A stretch of 64,000 bases of DNA from Sipunculus nudus. Lineage: Eukaryota; Annelida; Sipuncula; Golfingiida; Sipunculidae. The notes beneath the pieces were generated by a model. It was not told where the DNA came from, did no database searches, and worked only from the letters and a program-made list of their open reading frames with translations. Made by a program: the position numbers and the translations under genes. Position 1 is the stretch's first letter, and every line of letters begins with the position of its first letter. The stretch lies in NCBI GenBank assembly GCA_026874595.1, contig CM049319.1, positions 56,490,917-56,554,916 on the forward strand, given 5' to 3'. Below are positions 12,801 through 27,800 of this stretch, one piece after another.

Positions 12801-15800
12801 AAATGTGGATATTTTGTTGTAGGTTTGAAATAACTGATAGTTTCACATCAGATGATGATATAATTTAGGAAAATCCAGAGACATAACAATTTTATGTAGT
12901 AATGTGATTCTACTCACTTACATAACGATCGCCTTACAAATCATTCATTTACACTTGATAATTATATTAAATAAATTTTTTTAAGGTATAAAGCGCAGCT
13001 TTTTTAAGAAACAAAAGAAACACCAGTTGGAAATTTGAAAATTCTTGATTTGTGAAGTTAAACAGTATGGCCACCAGGTGGCTTGCATTTTATGTTTGTT
13101 TTGTACCACTGATAATGCTGGTGCAAGATAATTTCTCTTGTGAACAGGAATCAGTAAACTGTTTCAGAATGAAATATTTTCAGATACCATAATGTTTTAA
13201 AGAGAAAACACTAGAATTAATGTATATTAACATACCTGGCACATGAATAAGTCCCTTTAATGACCTTGTACTTACTGATTTTGTAGATTTAGGTTTCTGT
13301 AGAGCCTTCTTGGCTTTGGCTGCTGCTCCTTGTGCCTGATGTATTCGTTCTACAATAAATTTAAATCTTCATGAACCATCCATGTTAATTAATGTATAAA
13401 TCTGGTTGTTGGTAAGCAAGAAACAATAACCAAGTCAGCTGCATAACTCCACTAATCTTTATAATTTATAAAAATACAATGGAACCTTCCTGAAAGATCA
13501 CCTTTCTAATAAGACCACCTGTCCATTGAGATAACCCTAGTCATTAAGTGAACAGAAAACATTCACATTCACTATAACTGACTTGTCTCATAAGTCAACC
13601 CGTAAATTAAGACAAATTTTGATTAATTCCAGGGGTGGTCTTATTACCGTAGATCCGCGTTTTGCCGCCGCGGCCATAAAATAAGACTTCCAGCCAAAAA
13701 TCCTGACTAATATTTCTCGACAAGGGATGCGGCTATAAAACGCAGGTTAGGCTAAATTCAAACATGTACAAGTGACTCGACGGCCCGCCGAGGCGCAATG
13801 GGCGATAATAGGCTGAGGAAGAAGTGAATACTGAGAACGTATAGGTAATGATACTGCATATTTATATATTAATTTTATTCATTATTAATTTTATAAAATG
13901 TAAAATTGATATTTTAAACAGGCTTATATGTATTATAAAAATTTTCTGAGTCAGTCATAAACCACGGCAATTGTCACGCAATGATTGATAAAAGATCGAT
14001 ATTCACTCGACAAATTATGCATTCTATCAAGACTAACGGTTATACCTATATTTGAGTATGGCTGCAATATCGGTAAAACATTATTTTAAGATATTTCTTG
14101 AACATATCATTTCTTTTCAAATAAACTGTAAAACAAAAGATAACCAAAGACCATACGTTCTTCGGCAATTAAACCTGCGTTCACGTTCAGATACTTCTTC
14201 GTTGATCACATTGTCAATAGATGGCGCTCAAAGGTCATAACCTCACCAGCTAGTTCCGTAATCTTTAAATATGGCACACTTTGTTAGCAGACGGTTCGGG
14301 CACCAGTGTGTATATATTATGATCAGCAGGACCCTGGGAGTACGCGTAAAGGCTCGACGCGGGATTCGCTTATTCAAAGGTTTTGTCAAGGTTGTTAATT
14401 GACCGACGTTGTATAGAGTGTAAATAAAAGCCATCACAAAGAGTCCCGTTGGCTATGATATCCCATTGAAGTTTAATTAGCCAGGGTAAAGGCGCAAGGT
14501 ACACCAAGGCCCGCCAGTTCCGTAATCATTTTATGTGGCATCTTTTGCCGGTTGACGGTTCGGACACCATTTTGCATATATTATGATCAGCACAACCCGC
14601 GGTGTTCTGGAAATATGATCACCGACGAATGTGTCGTTTATTTAAATGTTTTGTTGTTAAATGACCGACGATGTATAATGTCTAAATAATATTTAAACTA
14701 CAGTCGTCCCATACAATGCTTTGATGCCTCATTGAACTTTAATTAGCCAAGTTAAAGGCGCAAGATTCTCCAGCATTCAGTGATGTGTCAAATTAATTTC
14801 GTAGCCCTACTAGAATTCGTCTTGGATGAGTCGTTATAAACCGAACAAATTGTCATCTATTCTAATCGGATAGATCAGGCGGTTTAACCAATTAATTAAA
14901 TTAATTAATTAGCCAAGCAACATACACAGTTGCAACTGTTTCCCAAAACTGTAATGCCTGACCGCATATCAGCATACCGCTGCGTACCTAGCTGCAGCCT
15001 AGCGTTTAAGAAAGAACCTTTTTTCGTTGTGTTCCCATACCTCACCCGGCAATGGAACGTGATGAGAATGTGGTGCGGCCATTAAGTAAGGTTTTGGGAA
15101 TTTTTTACTCCAGTGAAGGAGCCTTCCAGATATTTTACGAACATGGAGTGCGGCCATTAGACGACGTGCGGCGGCAAAACGCGGATCTACGGTACACAGG
15201 TTTCATGCACTGTGTAAACAAACACTTTACAACAGGAAGCAAAATAATCTTACATTCCACAATCATTTTTTAAACATTAATTTGCTGTTGACAGATGACC
15301 TAAACTTATTCTGGATTGTTCCTAGGTATCAAACCTAAAGAAATCTAACTGTCCAAGCATGATGGCAACTCTTCTGTGTTTAATGCTAATTCATACTATA
15401 ACACACACAAAATTTTAAGTCTAAGGAATGCAAGCACCCTCCACCAAAACCCCGTTTGCATTCAGTTACTGGACCCATATTTCCAGGTTCATTCATGTGT
15501 ATGACTGTACATTTGTGAATATTCCTTGATGACATTCCTGAATCTGGATCATGTGGTGAATCCACACCAAAATTGATTGTTTGTTGGCCCATTCCTGAAA
15601 TGCCCTGAAAATTCCATAAGTTTCCATTCTTTAACCAACACATACACTAGTCACATCTAGTCATAACCTGTCATATCCTCTATGGTGACTGGGTCATTAC
15701 CAAACTCAGCCTGGATTTTGTTCCTGTTTATCATAACTTACCAAACTCAGCCTGGGTTCTGTTCCTGTGTAGATAAATCCAGATTTTTTTGTTGACGTCA

Positions 15801-18800
15801 TATTTGACACAAGGATCCTTCTCATAATGCAAGCGATCTAGAGCCCCACTCACTACATTGTTAATCTGTAAAATATCAAAACAATCTGCATTAAAAGAGG
15901 GACTGGCTATACTAATGAATATATGGTATTTGACCTTACAGAAGAATTTTGACATTCATATGTTAATTATTACACATGAAAGAAATAAAAATTTACACAT
16001 ACTTTGAGGATTCTTGCATATTTTGACCACACCTATATATTGTTAATTACCTCATATTTTCAAAGTTGATTACATTTGTATATCCCTGCATGGGAAATAA
16101 TAATATTCACTACAGTACAGAAATAAAATAAAAAAGCCACCCGGCCACTTCATTTTCTGATTAAAAGTGTCTCAGAAACAACTTTTTTGGTCTTATATAA
16201 ATATTTGACAATATTTCTTCCCTTTTCCAACATCTGGTGTGAAATGAAAGCATTTTACCTCAACGAACTAGATACAAAGTCAAACAAATTCAGGCATGCA
16301 TTGCTGGCATGGAAAAACTAGAATATTTGAAAAGGTTTAATGGGCTTTTTAACGCTAATGCATTTCAAAGGAAAATGTTATTTTCAAGGATGTTGTAGGG
16401 TTTGAATTAGGTAAATTACACACTCTGAGGGTAATTTCTCATGTTGATTCCCTCTCATGATCCCATACAGTTGCTTCATAATCATGTCTACACCAGACTT
16501 TTAATTCAATTTCTCTCTCTAAATTTAGTCTGAAACTTACTTGTGCATCAGAAACTCCTGGTGCTAAGAACTGCGAGTCCTTTAACAGCTCACAGATGTC
16601 AGCACGGGTCCCTTCTCCATTTGGCATTCTTGCTGCAGCATCTCGAACTAGAAATATATCAAATATAAATCCTCCCTTGTGAATGTTTTGATAGTATTGC
16701 TATTCTGAGATTTTTTTTAAATGTTTTTTTATAATTGAAGCTTCTGTGTTTTATTCTTTTGACACAGCTGGAAAGAAACAAATGTCAGTATTAGCTCTGA
16801 ATAAATTACAAGAATATCTTTAATTATGTTAGATATCATCCTGCATGGTTTAATATTTAAGCCACTGTAGGGTTTACACTATACCCATTTTTAAGGCTGG
16901 TGCTTGGACCAGTGATCTACATATCAACACTTCTCAGCATTAAATAGGCATCACATGGTGGGATTTCCCCTATTTTTTATTATACCTCAGCCAAGTGATA
17001 AAAGGTACCTTAAAATTCCTGATAGAAGGCGCATCCCTATTAGAAGTCACTGCTAATGCAAATTCCACACCTTATGCATGTTTCTTGAAATAGTGTACTG
17101 CTTGGTTAAATAAAGTCCCAATAAATAACCAGACAGGTTCTGTTATAGTGTATTTCACAAAATGCACATCAGTTCTGGATAAACACCACTAACCCAGAGT
17201 CAGTACTGTGACGTATGACGGCCTCTCGTTTATGAGTAGCGGGTGCTCTCTAGCTTTGTTCATGGCGTTATCTTTCGTGTATACTCCCTTCACTGGACCG
17301 ACCACAGAATCGTACCCATGCATGTGGTATGTGAAGGCTTTATGAGGATTCAGAAAACGTTGCCTCTCCTACAATGTAGTAATGACACCATATTATTTGT
17401 TTTAGTCTTGACTTAGAAAATGTAATTAAATAAGCACTCACACAAGACATGGTCTCTGCCAATGCTAGATATACACCAGAAAAAGGTTCATAATTTAAGT
17501 AACAATTACTTGTGTTATACCTTTGAATACATAAAGCTGTAAATTTTGATGTACAATTCTTTATAAAGTATCATTTTTTCATGAAATTTTATAGAAATCT
17601 ATATACTGTGGTTGCCTATTTATAGGGAGGGTTTTAACTTTTATATTATATTATTTATTATATTTAGCTTTTATTTATTTTAACTTTTTGAATGGGAATT
17701 AATTGCAAATAAGAAACCCACAGTAATGAGATATCCAATCAAATAAGATGACCTCTGAAAACAACCTAATCAGCAACCTAATCTGTGCATGATATCGAAA
17801 CTGGCCAATACTTCCAAGCATTAATTATTGTAAAAAACACACCACACTCACAGAGGCTATATCGACTGTTAAAGTCACTGACTGAACCAGAAATGAGTGA
17901 GAAATTGTAGGATTAATTTTAACTTTTAAATCAATACAAATACTACTGTAATTAGATTTTATAGTTTCTGTTTCAATCACAAAAATGAAACCCTCACAAA
18001 ATGTCCAAAATGAAATCGTGAAATTTCAGCCTCGCAAATATAAAGCCAACCCCAGTATGTTTAAAGATACTCTGTATACAACATGATAACTGTCATGTGT
18101 AGAGCAACATCATAAATACCTGGTCTCTAAAGCCTTGTTTTTCTTCATTAGATGAAGGTCTTACAACAAAGTTGGTCCTCCTGAAAACATAAACAACCTC
18201 AAACATTACTAATCAATTTGGCATGTGACAATTCATGTTTATAGAAAAAAACTTAGAATTCTGCTGTGAAATTAACAGTCAAGGTATGGATACAGCAAAA
18301 TACTGTATAGCACCATTTATCCAAACAGCTTCGAAGACAAGGTTTTTGATTAGATAAATGATCATTAACTGCACCAGAAAATACTCAATTACTGACCTGC
18401 AAACGAGATATCAGATACTGATGAACAATAATTAATTATCTTAGCCCTCATTACAACAACATTTTTGTTACATTTCCCATCAATTTATTATAGATAAATC
18501 TACCTATGTTATCTACATAACTAGATGTGTCTGAACGACACGAATGCCCCCATCTGGGGCAAATTAGAAACATTTGTTAAATTTTGAAAAAATTTTTAAG
18601 TTCAGGAGGTGTCGTATGGTCAAAAGTAGGTCAACAAGGGCAAAATGCAAACTCGATCTGTAACGGGTGATTATCAAGCAACACACCAAAAATCAGGCCA
18701 GTATCTGGCTATCTGCAGGCATTGTGAAAAAAAATCCATACATGTGCATTTTCCATAAAAAATTTCTGTCTTTCATGAAATTTTCTATGTTTAGGAGCCG

Positions 18801-21800
18801 TTAAAAAATCAAAAGTAGGTCAACTGGGACGAAACACGAACTCGATCTGTAACTGTCATTATCTGCCCACACATAAAAAATCAGGGTGGTATCTGCAGGC
18901 ATTGAGGAAAAAAAGTCCATACATATGCATTTGTTATGAAAATTTCTATTTTTCATGAAATTTTCTAAGTTTAGGAGCAGTCAAATGGTCAAAAGTAGGT
19001 CAACTGGGACAAAACAAGAACTTGATCTGTAACTGGTCATAATCTGCCTACACACCATAAATCAGGCCCATATCTGCAGGCACTGCAAAAAAAGTCTGTA
19101 CATGTGCACTTTTTCATGAAATTTTCTATGTTCAGGAGCAGTCAAATGGTCAAAAGTAGGTCAACTGGGACAAAACGTGAACTCGATCTGTAACTGGTCA
19201 TTATCTGCCCACACACCAAAAATCAGGCCAATATCTGCAGTAATTGTGAAAAAAAAGTCTGTACATGTGTATTTGTCATGAAAATTTATATTTTTCATGA
19301 AATTTTCTATGTTCAGGAGCCGTAAAACAGTCAAAAGTAGGTCAACTGGGACAAAACGCAAACTCTATCTGTAACTGGTCAATATCTGCCCACACACCAA
19401 TAATCAGGCCAATACCTGCAGGCATTGCGAAAAAAGTCCGTACATGTGTATTTGTCATGAAAGTTCATATTTTTCATGAAATTTTCTATGTTCAGGAGCC
19501 ATAAAACAGTCACGAATATGTCAACCGGGACAAAATGCAAGCTCGATCTGTAACTGGTCTATATCTGCCCACAAACCAAAAATCATGCCAAAATCTGCAG
19601 GCATTGCGAAAAAAGTTTGTACATGTGTATTTGTCATGAAAATTTCTATTTTTTATGAAATTTTCTAAGTTAAGGAGGCGTAAAACGGTCAAAAGCAGGT
19701 CAACTGGGACGAAACGCGAACTTGATCTGTAACTGGTTATTATTATTCGCCCACACAAAAAAAATCAGGCATATATCTGCAGGCATTGCGAAAAAAAGTC
19801 CGTACATGTGTATATGTCATGAAAATTTCTATTTTTCATGAAATTTTTCTAAGTTAAGGAGCCGTAAAACGGTCAAAAGTAGGTCAACCGGGACGAAACG
19901 CGAACTCAGTCTGTTACTGGTCATTTTCTACCCACACACAGAAAAATCAGGCCAATGTCTGCAGGCATTGTGAAAAAAAGTCCGTACAACTGTTTGATTT
20001 CGGAAGGACGGAAGGCCGGAATGACGGACATGGGTAAAACTATATGCCCCGGCCACTTTGTGGCGGGGGCATAAAAAATCTAGGAAATCACAATTTTTCT
20101 TGCAGTTAATCTCTGTGTGTTTGCTTGGATTTAGACATTTTATTATCAACTAGAATAGGGGTAGTTGCCAAGCAACTGTGTATCCGCCGAAATCTGAGTT
20201 GGACAGGTGAAGTGAGGCATGGATTGAGCTTGGATGTCTGCAGTGTAAATGTGAATGTAGGTGGAGCCACCTGTCATAAAATCAAGAAAGCTGTCCAGGA
20301 TGCATACACATGCAAAATTTCAAGTGGACAAGTCCATTCACTGCAGAGATATAAACGATTTTATCCCCAAGGCAGATGAACAGATGGACGCAGTGCAAAA
20401 ATGGTTGCAGGTGGCCCCACCATTTTTTATGTATGTTATAAAGCTATCCAAGGGCTACATTTGTGCAAAATTTTTTTCCTGATTGGTCAAACATGTGAGT
20501 TTATGTGTCAAAACAAGATGCACAGATGGACGCACTGGAGAGAGGAAAGGTCAGAGGTCAACGCAAAATATTTTGGCATCAGTTCACATGTGACCCGATA
20601 ATCGTGTAAAGTTTCGGAATAATATGTCCAGTGGTCTCAAGAGTTATATTCCGGAAACAAACGCCACTGCGGCGGAACCTGGTCAAAAATATAGTATCCG
20701 CAAAACTTTGTTTTGGCGGATACAATGATTCCAATTTTTTTATTGTTCAGATTTTGGATAAACAATAAAATTTTTAGTTCTCAGTTTTCAATCCTGAATA
20801 AATGACTTTTCAGAGAAGCCGTGTTTGGATAAATGACTCTCTGCTGTAATAAATTCATATATCACAATGTATCAACAGCATTATGTTGAACAACTCACAA
20901 TGAAGACAGCCTGTGATAAATTATATGTATTTTTAACCATAAGAAATAAAAATGTTTAATTCAAGAATGAAAACATTTATAGGAATTATAATTTTGAATA
21001 AAATCAAGAGCATCTGTACTTACATTTTAGCAGGAGGAGGAGAACTCTGACCAGAATCAAAGCTGTCAATCACACCCTGGTCCTTGTGCTCCAGCCAATG
21101 AGAGCACAGACTGTTGAGCTCCTGGTCAGAGTCCCGCCCCTGACCTATCCATCTCCACTGCTGGGCTCTTTCCTTGTAGTCCAGGTATGGCACAAAATTC
21201 TCTATACTGGTATCTATAAGAAACAAGCAAATTCATGGAATTTATGTCCTCCGCTTCAGCCTCTTGTTATTTCAGCTTCCTGTGATCTTCTTGTATGCCT
21301 TCTTAATATGTTTTAGTTTTCATTTTCCCCTGAAGATGTCTCCATATGTCACAGTGCCTGTGTTTTAGTTTTCATTGTCTCCTGAAGATATTTCCACATG
21401 TCATAATTTTTGTGTGAACTGGGAATCAAAGGGAAAATTTTTGTTTGTGTTGGAGCTGGTGATAATACATTTTCAGACAGACACTCTGAAACCAATCCCA
21501 ACCAAGGTATGCATGAGAGCAATCACTGACCCAAATTTGAATGAAATTGGACAATATTTAGGAAAGTTAACACAAGGAAATGAAAACATGATGGACAGAC
21601 AGACAAAGGGACAGACAGACAGACCCAAGTCAATGTCTCCTGTTCCGCGGAAGTGGGGGACAACAAGTAACCCTTGGATCATGACGCTCAGCTGACTAGC
21701 ATGAGAGTATAACCTGGCATTCACAGGAGGAATTTTATCATCTGAATGCAAAAAATGAGATTAACTTCAGATGTTATCTTGATCTTTGACCTTCTGACAC

Positions 21801-24800
21801 CAAATCCGACAGGGTTCTTCCTTAAGTGATGGGTCACATATATGTGAAGACTAAATCCTATCACCATTGGTCTATTACAGGTTGTACAAGAGAAGAATAA
21901 GATTGAGGTCTGAGGTACCAGTTTTCAAATGCCACCGAGAACTAGCATCAAATTTTTAATTATTCTGGGGGACATGAACAAGCTCCATAGCTTGGAGGAT
22001 ATAGGTCACAGTGACCTAATTTCAAGTTTCAAAGAAGATGATTTATTGACCTCCATGGACCTTGAGTTAGAAGTTTCTAGGTCCAGCAGTTAAGATTTAT
22101 GCCATGCTAATGGCCAGCTAGCCTGCCAGATGGCAGGACAATGGACAAAGGGTGATCGTCATCTGAAATAAAAATGCATTAGGTTTGGTTTTAGTCTGGT
22201 ATCAGAGATGATTTTAGTTATATCTGATTGTACTGTTTTCTTTTCTGGTCAGGTTCTTTTTCATATGCGTATATTTTATCAGTTGCCTCAGGTCCATGAA
22301 ACTAAGTATGTTATAATAAGAGCTATAGGATAGTGATGGGTCAATGACTGATTATAATCAATGATCATTCAATTGACGTGGATTGACTTGATCATTGATC
22401 TTGCAGTGCAATAACAGATTACAAAATTTTGCACCTAATTTTGTGATAAGAAACATATGTTCTCATTAAACTTTGGAAACTCTGTATTTAGTAAAAATTT
22501 TAAACATTCACTTTTATTATAAATGACCAGTCATATAAGGCCACCTGTGAATTAAGACTACTTCTGCCAGTCCCTCGGGTGGTCTTATTTCATAGGTTTC
22601 ACTGTATGCATATACATTCCTCATCATGTCAGTCAATACAACAATACATGTGATAAGTCTTTAAAGGTGAATGGAGTAAATATATAGTAGTTTCAGCTTT
22701 GCAAATAATTCAGACTGTGTTTCATACAGGGTTGTATCTATGTTTATTAGCAGTTATTTTATTTACTCAAGACTATGATACAGCATGCAGTGCATATCGG
22801 GAACTGTATCAATGTGGCGTACTGCTATGTCTTGATATATGGGAACATCGCTTTAACCCTACTTGCTGTCACTTACAATTGGATGTTTTATACTGTCTAC
22901 ATAATGATGCACTGAACAAGCCTGATATAGTATTTTGTTTCACTTTGTAGGATGATATACCAATACACTTATATACTGAGGTTGGCTTCATATTCACATG
23001 GTTATATTTGAACTTCTGTAGTATTTCGCAAGAATTTCATTTTCGCAATTTACCATACAGTTACTTACACAAAGTATGTAACCTTTTTATATCAGTTACC
23101 TTATATGTATAATTTCACAAGGAGTATTAGAACATCAAATAGGTGGAAATTCTTTATGCAATAGTCAACGATATGCAAATATTGATTTTATTTAAATCAT
23201 CAATCTTTCAATGGTGGGTGACATACAATGTATACTAATACTCCATGAAAGTTTTATTTTTGCAATAATATCCCCTTTGTGAATATCGCAAATTCGAAAA
23301 ATGCCCATTAACAAAAAGCCAACCAAAGTATTTTTGCAGCACTACATTGAACTAACCTAGTGCGTCCCCAGCCAGGAATTTGAGGGCCCCAGCCACTGAG
23401 TCCATCCACGACACCTGCTGACTGTACCAGGGGTTGGTCTTACTGCAGGCTGACTCCTGCCACTGTCTCACCTGTTCCTCCAGCTGACAAAAACACACAA
23501 AAATTCAAATATTACAGTCATAAAAACTGTCTAAATCAGTTTAAAATCATGACAGGGTTACCACAAATTTTCATCTCCACCAAGTAAGTTTTTTGTTTTT
23601 TTGCCAGTGTGGGTATGTTCGTCTGATTAAATTGTGGAGGTGATCATTAAAGTAAAACATTAAAGTAAAGAGCATGTATAAACTTACTTATAAATACACA
23701 TGCTGACCTTCCATTTTAAATGTTTATTTAAAAGATATTTCACAGTCAGACTTTGACTTTGGATCAATTTCTAAAGGAACTGGACTCTAAACTGGCAGAC
23801 TTGCACTCAAACCTCAAGGACTCAGACTTGGACTCAAGTTGCTTGGACTTGCGATGGGACTCTCGCTCAGACTCAGTTAGTCTGGACTTGACTACAACAC
23901 TTGAGTCTGGAAGACTGCTCCATTCACAGGTATGAGAGCTAATATTTCCTAAAATAGGTGAACCTGTGTCACTGAAGCATGACATTGTGCAGGAACAAAG
24001 GAAAGCTTGACCACTATTACCAGTAGGGAAAATCCTTGCTGGGGTAACAGACAGTCCTACAACTACATACACACATCTAAATTCCTTTATATTTGGATCA
24101 AGAAGCTGTATTTCAAAAGGCAGTTAATACATGTGTTTCCAATATATACACACCCTACCTTGACTGTGGTAAATCGGTACTCTGGGTGCTCACAGATCAG
24201 ATCTCTGATGATACAGAAGAAGCTCCCGTGTTGTCCATACATCCTGACTGCTGCTGGTTGTCTGAAACAGAAAGCATTTTTAAAAGGCCTATTACAATAT
24301 CTTACATTTATTAACTAAAAATAATCTGCTCTTGTTGGCCCTGTGCCAGAAATGGTGTTATCAGACAATCACAGTGGGTGATTTATGTTTAAGTTTAGGA
24401 GATGTATGCACAAAGCAATACCACACTTTCTTTGGTCTGATTACAAATTTTTGAAATTAATATAAAGGTATCAAAATATGATTGCAACATATGCTGGATG
24501 AGATTTTATATCAAAGAGCCAATCAAAATAGAAGGTACATTTAACTGTAATGAATGAACAGAGCAGAGTATGAATTAAACATGTAAACAAATTTGTAACC
24601 AACAGGGCTGCAAGGACACCTTATTTCAAATTACCATATATACTGTGGTTGGACATCTCACATTAAGATATACTGTGGTTGGACAGATTATCTCACATTA
24701 CCATTTACTGTTGTTGGACACATTGTCTCACATTACCATTTACTGTGGTTGGACACATTATTTCACATTATTATTTACTGCGGTTGGACAGATTATCTCA

Positions 24801-27800
24801 CATTACAATGTATACTGTGGTTGGATACATTATCTCACATTACCACTTACTGTGGTAAGACACATCTCACATTACCATTTACTGTGGTAGGACACATACT
24901 GTGGTTGCCTTTTTGTTCGCGAGAGGTTAATTTTCGTGATATTCGCGAATCAGAAATAATTGCGAATATGAATCCCTCAGGAATAAGATACCCCGTTAAC
25001 TAGGGTGAACAAGAGAGTATGATGTATCTATACAAACGGATTAGTTATACCTTTTGAAAGATGGTTTGTCAATCAACAACATAATCTGTGGATGCGATCA
25101 GAAGCAGCTTATGCAAATATGCCATAATATTTGTCAATACACAGACTATGACACAAGGGCGATAACGGAAATGAGAGATATTGTGGGCTTTATTCTTAAT
25201 TCATAAATGAAAATACATGTACTGTTGTAGTTAGATTTTATCAATTCTGATGGGATCGCAAAATTGAAACCCTCGCAAAACGTTCAAAATGAAGAAATCG
25301 CGAAATTTCAGCCTCGCGAATATGAAGCCAACCACAGTATCACATTACTATTTACTGTGGTTGGACACATTATATCACATTATATTTACCATGGTTGGAC
25401 ACATTATCTCACATTAACATTTACTGTGGTTGGACACATATCACATTACCATTTACTGTGGTTGGACACCATATCTCACATTACCATATACTGAGGTTGG
25501 CTTCACATTTGCAAGGTTAAATTAAAGCAATTTTTATATTTCATTGTTTTGCAGGGGTTCCATAATCATGATCACAGCATATAAATGACCTATTCTACAT
25601 TAATTATTATATGAATTAATATAACATATTTATATTAAATAATATTTGCACAATATCAAAACAACTGGACGGGACCCAAGTGAATACAGAACAAGAAGAA
25701 AATATTGTTCATTACTGGCAGATACTTTATTATAAAAGCAATCTTTGATTAACGGGTAACATACAATATCTAATGTTATTAATAATATCAATTGTTAGCC
25801 TTTTGGTTTGGATTTGACGATGCGGCCTCTTATTCCTAAATGTTTTATTTTCGCAGTAATTTCGAGAAAAAAAATCGCAGATTTGAAATCCTCCCTCACA
25901 AAAAAGCATCCATAGTATGGCACAATGCTTCACATATTCAAACATCAAGTGTTCTTGAAAGTATAATGGTATGAAGTCATACCCTGGCTGATTTGTGTCA
26001 AGCTCTTGGGCATCCATGGAGCTTTCCTTGAAGTTTAGTTCCTGGTTGAGGTCACCAGGGGGACTTGCTGGTTCACCCTCGACATCTCCATCGGTGGGCG
26101 TCTTCTTTTTCTCCAGCTTGATCTTCTTCTTTGACGTCCCTATTGATCCTGCAGAGGATATGAACATATATCTAAAGGGTACTAAATAGAGAGCATACAC
26201 CTTCACCAAGGATGAACAAGCAAGCACATATAGTCATTGTGACAAAATTAACCTGAATTGAAAAGTTGTAATAGTATTTGAACTCTGCACTCTGTGTATA
26301 TAGGTTCTGGGTTTGCATTTTTTTATCACAGATTCTATCATTCTCACCTGACTTTCACAGTTTGCCTTTCTTTAGGCTAGGTTAAGTTTTAGTTATCAAA
26401 TGCCCTGAGGAAATAAACAACTTCAGTAAACAGAGTGTGGGTTTAAGTATTCCATTTGACTTTTTCCAAGAACCCATGTACCCACTTAAGGTCAAGCACT
26501 TGGTGATATCGGACTATAAACTCCACCTTTACCTTTCTTAATTATCTAAATAACCATAACATTCTGGTATATATGCAATTTCTTCTGTAAATATTATAAA
26601 TCTTTACCTGATGTCCTGATTGTTTTCTTGCTAGGCTGGACCCGCTGGATCAGATCTTGTAGATTAATGGACTGTGTGTCTAAATCTGGGTCGTCCTGTC
26701 ACAAGCAAGACAACATTAATATAAGACAAGTTTGACAACAGGGCAGTACATGGGAATACACAAAGAAAAAAATTTATATCATTACCTACAATGTTCCAGA
26801 TATTTAAATATTTAATTGGCTTGCCCACAGCATGCTGAAATATAAATGCAGCTGTTGGACCAACTTTCCAGTAATTTGGGCAGAAAGTTTTAAGGCTCTC
26901 GTCTATATATCGTGCCCTGTAGTTGTGACCATAGCAATCTCAGAATGCAATATATAAAACATTATCAGTGCTATATCATAATTCTAATTTCTTCCTTGTT
27001 TTATTGAAAATTGAAAAAATTGAACTTCCAGCAGTTGACAAGTGTCAACATTCTGTCCGTTACCTTCACCTATCAGTGTGACAGTGAACATGTGCTCTGT
27101 TACAAATAATTATTAATGTCAGTTTTAAAATTAGCCAATGTCTGCTGTCACTACCATAAAACTGAACGACACCTCATGATTTGCAGAATAACTGCGGTTA
27201 TATGGTTTGTGAAGTCTTTACATAAATATTGACTGATTGTGAAAGTATTTTTACAGAAATATAGAAATAATTGAGAAATAATCAATCATCGGTTGTTGTT
27301 TTCTTTCTTTCATCAAATATGATTTAACAACCGATTCCTACAACTGGTATCAGTACACTGGTGTAACATTACAACACCAGCAGACATGGTTTACTTCTGT
27401 ACCTGTAATGAGAGACAATCTATAATAAAACCTCGCCAAGTGACCACCTCTGTTTAGTGACCACCTCAAATTAACAAGCCTTGTTCACGGTCCCATTTTT
27501 TTTTTTTCTCTTTTATATGAGACCTCACTTCAGATGGCAACCTCGAAAATTAAACCACTTTACCACTGGTTGTGGTAATTTTGAGGTTTTACAGTATGTA
27601 CTTCTGTACCTGTGATTCTGCTTTCCTCTTTTTATGTTTGAGTAACATCTCCAGGTAGTCTTCCTCTGTGACCTCTAACGCCCCCGTCTGTCGTAAACTC
27701 TTACCTGTCAATGTACGTCAACATGTCACATTAAGGGTCCAGGTGTATTGCATGTTAATACATTTTTTTTAATATTGATTTTGATTAACTTAAATGAGAG

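Noticed and set aside
14052-14437. Two frames of 62-64 codons, repeated in mirror image at 33640-34025
   Set aside because: They belong to the two copies of the 1,546-bp transposon and show no transposase motif (no DDE/D signature).
18521-20074. CRISPR-like array
   Set aside because: The 180-bp units are contiguous diverged tandem repeats with no unique spacers, in a eukaryotic intron.
21375-21751. Overlapping frames of 106 and 92 codons on opposite strands
   Set aside because: They lie in an interspersed repeat in intron 13; no recognised domain.
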